Below are positions 55,824 to 64,000 of a DNA stretch of 64,000 bases, piece by piece. The stretch comes from Eupeodes corollae. Taxonomy: Eukaryota; Arthropoda; Insecta; Diptera; Syrphidae. A program made the translations under genes and the position numbers. Numbering within the stretch: position 1 is the stretch's first letter; each line of letters begins with the position of its first letter. The stretch spans positions 212,043,578-212,107,577 of the forward strand of contig NC_079147.1 in assembly GCF_945859685.1 (NCBI RefSeq), in the 5' to 3' direction. The notes under the pieces are model-generated. The model made no database searches, had not been told where the DNA came from, and saw nothing but the letters and a program-made list of their open reading frames with translations.

Positions 55824-57379
55824 GTTATAGCAGACGATGAAAATCAGTCAATTTAACAGCAGAGTTCTCAAAAATTGGGCATCGCTAAGATCAAATTATG
55901 TCGTGTTTTGTGTAAGGATATTGGTTTACAACCATAAAAGATCAAACTACCTTAGGAATTGAATTGGGTCAGGACTTTATTCGACTACTTTTTATAAGAC
56001 AACGTTCAAGAAAATGGACCTAGTGTGTCAAAAATGGATTTTGACTTAAGAGTGGATCCTAGATAAAGTCTACACTGTCATACATGCCTTAATGTACTTT
56101 ATGGATATATGGTTATTTATGTTTATTTTGACAGAATTTAAACATTGACATATCACATGATAAAATCCTGCGTTAAGTTCATCTTTTCTATCTTTTGTCC
56201 AAATCTTAGTATGTTCTGGACATACTGTCCTAGATATGTTAAGATACGTGTTTAGCTTGATTTAACTTATGATGGCTGCAAGAAAAAGAAATATTTCTTC
56301 TTCTTTCCCATATCCATCCACCAGGACCCTAAATTTTACAAAACTACAAAACATCTTCTGATGTTGCTGTATCGTTCCACAACGTATTTATGTAGGTATG
56401 GTAGATATACTTTTGCAATGGAATAGGAAGTCTGAAAGGTGTAACGTTAATCGTTTGACCGGTGGACCATGGACAAATAAAGATGATACCTCATCCTTAC
56501 AACCTCATACGTCTTTACATATAAACTCATTTTCTACCTCAGTCGAGACATACTCGTTTCTATGCACAGCAGCTTATCTTTTATTTCAATGGTATCAGAA
56601 TCATATCAGAGTAAATCTAGCAATATGTAGTTTCCATCCTTACAACCACTCCTATTCACTTCTCTTCTCGTTGTAGGTTAGAATGCCATCTCTTGTGGCT
56701 AACAGAACAATTGAAAGGACATTAAGAACACAAACACACCAAAGGGAGGACATTTTGTGGTTGAAAATAACAAAACATACTCACACACAACATTACACAC
56801 CACACAAGAGTAAAATCGTGGTATTGGTTTATCTCTTCTCAGATTCTCCATTACTTTGAGCATGCAGGACCAACGATGTCCTGCATACGAGTATCTTCAA
56901 TATGGAATGGGGATGAGGTTTAGGGTAGGGGTTGATATTTTCTTATTTCGTCTTCTAATGCCATATTGGGCATAACCAACTTTATTGGTTGTACTTTATA
57001 TTTAGAACTCTTTGTGGACCGACCGACGACGATGTGTTTGTGTGTGGTTTATTTGTGAACTTATGAACTAGCTTTTCTTCCTTTCGAATCGAATAGGATA
57101 TCTATGCATTTTGTGAATTTATGTCATTTTGTAGAACATATACCTGAGGTGTACTAGACATAGAAAAGAGAACTTACATGTAGGCAATATTTTATGTGGA
57201 GTCAAAGTTGCCTTAGGTGTTAGTGCAAATCAATAGAATTATGTTCATCACCTTGCAAATTTATATGAAAGGTTGCTGAAAGTTCTTTTGTTGTTCTATC
57301 TTGAATTTCAAAACGTTGTAAAATTTTGCTTCACATACATTTTTCGCCTTATTTGACTCCATTTTATTGGCATACAGTT
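55824..57379. other. Intergenic, no gene recognised
   Basis: A 92-codon frame at 56398-56676 (MVDILLQWNRKSERCNVNRL) has no familiar motif and no splice or promoter support. The rest is AT-rich with a CACACACAACATTACACACC patch near 56780. Confidence 0.4.
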
Positions 57380-57490
57380 ATTATGGTGTCTTGTTTTTTT
57401 TTGTAACGATTTTTCTTCTTTATAAAATTGCAACATCCCACAGGGTAGGTCTTTAGGTCCACTTCTTTTTATTTTATCAAACTAGAAGAA
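57380..57490 (+). mobile_element. Short Jockey-like reverse transcriptase fragment
   Basis: One frame at about 57426-57480 reads NIPQGRSLGPLLFILSN, the block before the catalytic Asp pair of Jockey-clade reverse transcriptases. Only about 100 bp is recognisable. It lies just upstream of the Helitron. Confidence 0.5.
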
Positions 57491-58083
57491 TGTGAAGAGA
57501 AATGTGAAGGAATTCAATTATGGTTATAAAAAAATCAATGCCACTTTCCGTTGTAATGTTATAACTCAACAATGACATTACCGATTTGGCTAATTTTGGT
57601 CTTGAATTATTCGTGGAAGTCCAGAGAAGGTTTGTACGTATAGAAAATTTAAAAAAAAATCTTGAAAAGGTGTAAAATCATCATCTTTCTATACTCCCAT
57701 ATACAGGAGTTCAATTCTAATGATTTACGTTTATTTGTACAATCGAATATAAACAAATTGAATATTCAACAAACACATGTGTATGAAACAATCATGCAAG
57801 CCGTTTCCAATAATACAGGTGGATTATATTTCTTGGATGCACCTAGTGAAACAGGCAAAACTTTCCTTGTATCATTGATTTTAGCGACTATTCGATCGGT
57901 ACAATAAATTTAATTGGCACTTGCATTTTCGGGAATTGCTGCTACAATATCAGAAGGTTGTCGGACCGCAAACTGTGCATTGAATGTACGGGTGATTGAA
58001 ACTCCACTTTGTAATATTTCGAGAAATTCTGCTATGGCAAGAGCATTGCGGTTAACGTCAATTATTTTATGGGATGTTCAAAT

Positions 58084-61073
58084 GGTAGACATGTCCATTC
58101 AAGAGGACACAAGCGTCCATAGGTTTTTCTCAAAACCCACCTCTGTCTATCAACTCCTACTCTCACCTCCCCGCGGTGAACATCGGGTGCCTAGTACCTC
58201 AACTGGAGATTGGGTTCCAACCCCAGTGGAAAGTTGTTGGGGGCAGCAAACGAGAGAGGGGAGGAGAGGTGTTTCCGCTAAGGCACCTCTCCTTATCCGT
58301 CGTCTACAGTTCCAGTAAGGTTGAACTACTTAGTGAACACCTAATAGGGCTTCTTCGACATATTCGGAGCCCAGGGCTGTAAGGCGCGGTTTATCCGGCT
58401 CCCCTTCCTTGGAGTTATACTCAGGATCTGGCCCTCCAGGTTGGGGGTTGTGCCGTCGGGGTGACTTCCTGGCCACGTAAAAAAGTGCGGTGGGATGGAC
58501 CGGGGAAACGCAAACTAAAAGTCTGCGATATACATATACTACGGCGACTGCTACCGAGAACAAAGACAGCGTCTTTTTGGGTGTGGATTTGTTGTTGGAA
58601 CTAGACTCAGGCAAAAAGTCTTGAGTTTCAACAGTGTGAGCGAGCGCATCACGACAATCCGCATCAAGGCTAAATTCTCCAACATAAGCCTACTATGCGC
58701 GCATGCTTCAACAGAGGAGCAGTGCCCTGGCTATGACATTAAAATTGTCTTAGGAGATTTTAATGCCAAGTTAGGAAGAGAAGACATCTTTGGTGGCATA
58801 ATCGTCAGATACAGCCTGCACGACACCACCTCCGACAATGGATTCAGGCTGGTCAATTTCGCTGCGGGGAGAGACGTTCTGGTAGATAGTACGCAGTTCA
58901 CGCATCTTAATATCCACAAGGGGACATGGAAATCAACTGATCAATCAACCGCGATCGACGCACTACACTTTTCCAGTATACAGGATATCCGAACATTCCG
59001 AGAGGCCAACATTGACTTGGACCACTACCTCGTTGTAGCCAAGGTACGGCTACGGATATCCCGATCCAAGCCAAAACAAGGAAGTACTACATTGACTAGA
59101 ACCACTACCTCGTTGAAGCCAAGGTACAGCTACGGATATCCCGATCCAAGCCAAAACAAGAAAGTACTGTGAGACGGCTACAATCGCAAGAGACTGCCAT
59201 GTTCTTTTCCGATCGAGTCTCTAATAACCTCTTAAGGAGTACCTAATATGCTTCCTGCATTAAGCATTGAAAACCAGTGGCAACATTGCCTTGCAGCCAT
59301 CGGAAATGCCGCCTCTGAAGTTGTAGGTTTCAAAACAGCGAAACCCATGGTTTGACGACGAACGCCGGCAAGCGCACGCAGCGAAACAAGAGGCAACAAA
59401 ACGGCGCTGCACAGAAGGACTAGAGCTGCTCGCGAGCTTTACGAGCAGAAGAGGAGAGAGGAACACCGGCTTCTTAGACGGAAAAAAGAGAGCATGAGAA
59501 GCGCGCGATGGAGGAGATAGAGGGATGTCACAACAGGAATGAGGTTCGTAAATTTTACCAAAAGGTAAAAAAAAACTCCCAAGCCACGAACCGAAGCCTG
59601 TAAAGACCATCAGGGGAACATCGTAGTAGTACCGCAGTCGATGCTGAGAATATGAAAAGATCACTTCTCCAAATTATATAATGGCGATGACAAACCCAAT
59701 TCCGCTGTAAGGGAGACGCAGATCAACAATTCAGCCTACCCGACCTTGACGAAGTGAAGATAGCAATATCTAAACTTGAGTCAAACAAAGCTGCTAGAGC
59801 TGACGGCAAAGCAGCAGGTGATGACTTGGTACGGAGCATGCACCAACTCATCTGCAAAATATGGTCGAAAGAAAGCATGTCCGATGAGTGGAATCTCAGC
59901 ATAGTGTGCCCGATACATAAGAAAGGAGACCCTCTAAACTGCGCCAACTACAGAGGCATCAGTCTCCATAACATTGCGTATAAGATCCTCTCTGCCGTAT
60001 TATGTGAACGTCTGAAGCCTGATTGGTCCTTATCAGTGTGGCTTCAGACCAGGAAAGTCCACTATCGACCAAATATTCACACTACGGCAGATCTGGGAAA
60101 AAACCCAGGAGCTTCAAATCGATACCCACCATCTCTTTATCGATTTTAAAGCCGCGTATGACAGCATATATAGGGAAGAGCTCTTCCGAGCAATGTCTTG
60201 TTTTGGCATCCCTGTCAAACTTATCCGTTTGTGCAGAATGACGATGGAGAATGCACGCTGCTCTATCGAGATCGGAAAAGATCTTACCGATGCATTTCAT
60301 GTCAAAAAAGGTTTTAGACAAGGCGAGGCACTGTCATGCGACTTCTTTAACATCGTTCTGGAAAGAATTGTGCAAAACTCAACCGTCAACACTAGAGGCA
60401 CAATCTTCCAAAGGTCATCAAAAAAGGACACTGAACGACGACGTCTTGGACAAAACGTCACCATGGACAGCTATAACTTTGAGGTAGTTAAGGACTTTGT
60501 CTACCTAGGCACCGCTATTAATGAAGACAACGACACCAGCGCTGAAATCAAACGAAGAATAACTCTTGCGAATCGCTGCTTCTTTGGACTTAGAAGGCAA
60601 TTGAGAAGTAAAGTCCTCTCTCGAGCATCTAAAATCACCATCTATAAGACACTCATCATCCCGGTTCTCATTTATGGCGCTGAGGCCTGGACCCTCTCAA
60701 AGAAAGATGAGAGCGTCTTAGGATGCTTCGAGAGAAAAATTCTTCGTGTGAATTTTGGTCCCGTACGCATAGATGGAGAATGTAGGAGAAGATATAACGA
60801 CGAACTGTACGGACTGTACAGCGACACTGTCCTAGTTAGCAGAATTAAAGTCCAACGGCTTAGATGGCTAGATCATGTAGAGCGGATGGACATCAACGCT
60901 CCAGCCCGAAAGTTCTTCGAATCCAATCCCGAGGGACGGCGCAGTAGAGGAAGACCGCGACGCAGGTGGCGCACCCAGGTGGGAGAGGACCTCAACCAAC
61001 TTGGTGTGCGAAACTGGAGACAGGTAGCTAGAGACCGAGCTGACTGGAGACGCATGTTGGTTGAGGCCCGGTA
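58084..61073 (+). mobile_element. RTE-like LINE nested in the Helitron
   Basis: It starts with the family 5' leader (GTAGACATGTCCATTCAAGA). The endonuclease follows (ERITTIRIKAKFSNISLLCA, YDIKIVLGDFNAKLGREDIF, FTHLNIHKGTWKSTDQST), but the catalytic-region SDHY appears as LDHYLVVAKV. Next come a 59 bp repeat near 59040-59160 and reverse transcriptase blocks KIAISKLESNKAARADGKAA, NYRGISLHNIAYKILSAVLC, FIDFKAAYDSIY and VKKGFRQGEALSC. A deletion removes YADD (junction near 60410), and then a 293-codon frame ends GRPRRRWRTQVGEDLNQLGV and RRMLVEAR. The usual TGTAGCGCC tail is missing. The Helitron reading resumes at about 61080. Confidence 0.85.
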
Positions 61074-61670
61074 ATCAACAGCTGTTTTGGCGGTGCTCTC
61101 ATATTGCTGTCAGGGGACTTTCGTCAAAAATTGGCTAACATTCCTCGATCAATTCTTACTGATGAAATAAACGCCTTTTTGAAGTCATCAGTTCTTTGGA
61201 GATATGTACGTAAACTTGTAAAATTGACGCTGAACATTAATATGAGTATTCACCTACATACATAATGTTGCAACTGCCCATGAGTTATCAAAAAAATTGT
61301 TAGAAATTGTTGATGCCAAAATACCAATCGACAACGGATTGATCGCTTTACCGAACAACTTTTGTACAATTGCGCAATCTATAGATAATTTGATTGAATG
61401 TGTTTTTACGAACATTCTTCAGAATTACATAAATCATTATTGGTTGAGAGAACGCACCATTATAGGACCGAAAAACATTCATATCAATGCCATTCCAAAT
61501 TCAATCGAAACCACTAGGCGTAGTCACGACATATAAATCAATTGACAGTGTTATGAATCAAGTTGAGGCAATGAATTATCCAATTGAATTTTTAATTTCA
61601 TTGGAACCGGCTGGTATACCACCGCATTGTTTGAATCTGAAAATTGGTTCTTTTATTATATTATTGCGAA

Positions 61671-62565
61671 GGAAGGGGTTGGTGGAGGTGTGTACTCTGA
61701 ACGACTGAAATTAAGTCCCTCATTCCGCCTTCCCAATCATTGTAGCGTGTTCCAGGCGGAACTTTTGGCGATTAAGGAAGTCTTGTCTTGGCTCAAAGAA
61801 AACGTGATATCAACATCTGATATCCATTTTTTCTCTGATAGCCAGGCCGCTATCAAATCTCTGGACTCTGTCTCTACAAACTCTATAACAGTCCATAACT
61901 GTCGATCATCTCCTATGGAGATGGCGCAACAGTTTAATACTCACCTTTGCTGGGTGCCGGGCCATAGAGACATTCCAGGTAACTGTAAGGCACGGTACAG
62001 CGCATCCTACCACGTTGGGCAAGTACTATCATACCAATCGCTACTTGTAAACTGCTGCTAATTCAAGACGCTGTGAGGAGGTCAGGCACTAGGTGGAATA
62101 ACATCACTACGTGTCAAGTCACAAAAAACATCTGGCCAACACTGAATTTAAAACGTTCAAGGTGCTTGCTTTCTCTAAGCAGATCGCATATAAGCTCGAT
62201 AATAGGTGTCATAACCGGACACTGTCTAATAGGAAAGCACGCCACGAGACTAGGCGTATTCTCAAATGACATTTGCAGAAGCTGTATGAACGAGGAAGAG
62301 AAAGAAGCGGTTCTTCATCTTCTCTGCACATGCCCTGCTCTAGCTCGAACACGCAAGAATTACCTAGGAGAATTCTTCTTTAACGATCTAAACGATCTAA
62401 ATCATATCAGTATAATCAGCCTCTCACGTTTCGTAAGGGACTCTAACTGGTTCCATTGAGCTTAGGAGGAAGCCTCAAGATTCATGTGGTATCACAATGG
62501 GCCATTAAACTGGCCTAAGTGTTTCCGTTTCCATCTTGGACAGCCACTATAACCTAACCTAACCT
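61671..62565 (+). mobile_element. 5'-truncated RNase H LINE nested in the Helitron
   Basis: A perfect 11 bp target duplication ATTATTGCGAA flanks it (61660-61670 and 62566-62576). It contains the RNase H domain (GVYSERLKLSPSFRL, VFQAELLAIKEVLSWLKENV, FFSDSQAAIKSLDS, HLCWVPGHRDIPGNCKA) and the C-terminal zinc-knuckle-like CRSCMNEEEKEAVLHLLCTC. The 3' tail is CAATGGGCCATTAAACTGG and AACCTAACCTAACCT. Reverse transcriptase is missing by truncation. The clean duplication suggests this is one of the youngest insertions in the window. Confidence 0.92.
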
Positions 62566-63060
62566 ATTATTGCGAAACAATAGTCCACCAAAACTGTGGT
62601 AAGGCACCAGATTGGCAGTGAAAAAGTTATTGCCAAATTTTATTGAAGTTACAATCTTAACTGTTTATCCCTATGATTCCAACTGATATGCCATTTGAAT
62701 TAAAAAAAGATTACAATATCCTGTGCGTCTATCATTTGCGATAATCATAAATAAGGCCCAAGGGAGAACACTTCACGTTTGTGGTGTCAATTTGGAGGAA
62801 TGATATTTTTCCAATTGGCCAACTTTATGTTGCCTGTTCCAGAGTCGGTACACCCAACTGTTTATTTATTCATGCTCAAAATGGAAAAACTAAAAATATT
62901 GTTTATCCAACTGTTTTAGACTAACCCATATAGACCCACCATAGTATTTTTTAGTACTCTTTGCTGATAAACATTTGGACTTTTTAATAGCTAACAATTT
63001 AAAATATTTTTTGTTTGAATAAATGAACTTAATAATAATTTTTTTATTACTATGCCTTAC

Positions 63061-63089
63061 ACGTAGCGAAGCACGTACCAAACCGCTAG
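63061..63089 (+). repeat. Helitron 3' terminus
   Basis: ACGTAGCGAAGCACGT, which can form a short stem (ACGT/ACGT), lies about 10 bp before the terminal CTAG at 63086-63089. The next base is T, as expected for insertion between A and T. Confidence 0.75.
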
Positions 63090-64000
63090 TATATTATATT
63101 TTTTAAATACGTTATACGTTAACGTTAGGATTACAATATTAAGTTGAATCTTAACTTAAAATTTGCGACTATTTTAGCAAACAAATTCAATTTAAAGCTT
63201 CCAAATTTGCGAATTTTATTTGTAGAGTCAATGTAGAGAAGTTGATAAATTTACTGATTGATTAGGAGCGTTTGCACCATAGTTCGATATTTTTTCTAAT
63301 TTTTGTAGAAATTCTTATATGACCTTATATTTATAAATTGTATTTAAGTGCTTTAAACAGTGTAGCAAGTACTGCTTTTAACTGAGGACTGGACCAAAAA
63401 AATAATATGAATCGGAAATATAGTCCTATTCCAAGCGTGCAGCACAAATTCATCAACTTTTGACCAATAAATGATTTAAGGGTATCGTATAAGTAAAGAT
63501 TTCATCTAAAGATTTTTGAGTAATTTAACGGTATTTACCAATGAGCGGTTTGCTGTCGAAAACAACTTAAATATTTATTTTCATACAACTAAGAAAAATT
63601 TAGTAATGTTTAAAAATATTTTCATACGATCTTTTCTAAGAGAAACAGCAAGTATTGAGGTTTTTAAGAAGAAACCTTGAATAAAAGTTCGCCAATTTGA
63701 TATCAAAATGAATTTACGTTCCTGAAACTCGTCTTCAAAGCCATCTTATTTTTTTCGGCGCACATTAATTGATTTTTTTTTTAAATTGATTTTCTATAGA
63801 ATACGAACAGTTCAAAACGTTTTTGGAATGCAACAAAAATATCTAAGAAGAAAGGTTAAGATATTCTTCCTCTTAGGGAACAAAATAATGTTTATATTAC
63901 GCAGGAAGAAAAGGCAATATCTTCGCTCAAACTTTCAACCGCATTCACACAGTGTCTGCCCATTTAAGTTATAACTTAGGCTGATGGCTTTGTTGTTAAT
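63090..64000. other. Intergenic, no gene recognised
   Basis: AT-rich sequence. The 62-codon frame at 63786-63974 is basic and without known motifs, and it is judged spurious. Confidence 0.45.

Larger units (their letters stand above)
57505..63089 (+). mobile_element. Helitron with two nested LINE insertions
   Basis: The 5' part near 57560-57630 has CGATTTGGCTAATTTTGGTC and TCGTGGAAGTCCAGAGAAGG, recurrent in arthropod Helitrons. The helicase segment reads INKLNIQQTHVYETIMQAVS, LYFLDAPSETGKTFLVSLIL (degenerate Walker A), ALAFSGIAATISEG and IILWD (Walker B Asp). A LINE follows (58084-61073), then FGGALILLLSGDFRQKLANI, LPNNFCTIAQSIDNLIECVF and ISLEPAGIPPHCLNL. A second LINE follows (61671-62565), then LRNNSPPKLW, INKAQGRTLHVCGVNL and a C-terminal TLCCLFQSRY-like piece. 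The element ends CGCTAG|T at 63089 after ACGTAGCGAAGCACGT. The Rep/HUH domain is absent, so it is a 5'-deleted, dead copy. Confidence 0.85.

Noticed and set aside
56398..56676. 92-codon frame as a small host gene
   Set aside because: No signal peptide, domain, Kozak-like context, TATA box or polyadenylation signal supports it. Frames of this length occur by chance.
1..64000. CRISPR arrays, bacterial operons, phage or integron systems
   Set aside because: No short regularly spaced repeats and no prokaryotic gene order were seen. Spliced genes and eukaryotic TEs show that this is animal nuclear DNA.
1..64000. LTR retrotransposons or endogenous virus copies
   Set aside because: No long direct terminal repeats, primer-binding sites, protease or integrase motifs were recognised. 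All reverse transcriptase signals are of LINE type.

Overview
The window looks like nuclear DNA of an insect, most likely a fly (Diptera). Three things point that way: an ionotropic glutamate receptor gene with two very short introns (56 and 69 bp), two intronless secreted trypsin genes with TATA boxes, and AT-rich intergenic DNA filled with insect-type transposable elements (TEs). The order is an inference from gene structure and TE families; the species cannot be named from the sequence. Only three host genes can be supported. Nearly everything else recognisable is TE-derived and decayed.

Layout. 1-4.4 kb holds the last five coding exons of a kainate/GluRII-type receptor subunit (+ strand). 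Its second intron here carries an RNase H-bearing LINE fragment and a Jockey-type fragment. 8.0-17.0 kb is an RTE-like LINE fragment followed by four tandem copies of a roughly 2.1 kb unit. Each unit ends in a copy of a tRNA-derived SINE, and the best tRNA-like head of that family lies alone at 18.14 kb. 18.6-26.3 kb contains two Jockey-like LINEs on the - strand, the second split by an RTE-like LINE with a 12 bp target duplication. 27.5-32.3 kb holds two paralogous trypsins in tandem with matching proximal promoters and LINE debris between them. 32.4-43.7 kb is a graveyard of LINE and mariner remnants. 44.3-48.6 kb has a Helitron fragment split by a hAT element, then a 1.2 kb DNA transposon with perfect 33 bp terminal inverted repeats nested inside another inverted-repeat structure. 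51.7-63.1 kb contains two nests: an RNase H LINE inside an RTE-type LINE (11 bp duplication), and a Helitron that took in an RTE-like LINE and then an RNase H LINE (11 bp duplication). The Helitron ends in a recognisable CTAG terminus.

How the parts relate. The receptor subunit would act at glutamatergic synapses, and the trypsins are probably secreted digestive or extracellular proteases. The TE families interact: the SINE shares its 3' tail with the RTE-like LINE, which suggests that LINE mobilised it. The RNase H LINE was the most recent inserter at several places, judging by intact target duplications. I found no convincing new multi-gene system. The most unusual structures are the mosaic 2.1 kb tandem array, the SINE-RTE tail sharing and the dated TE nests.
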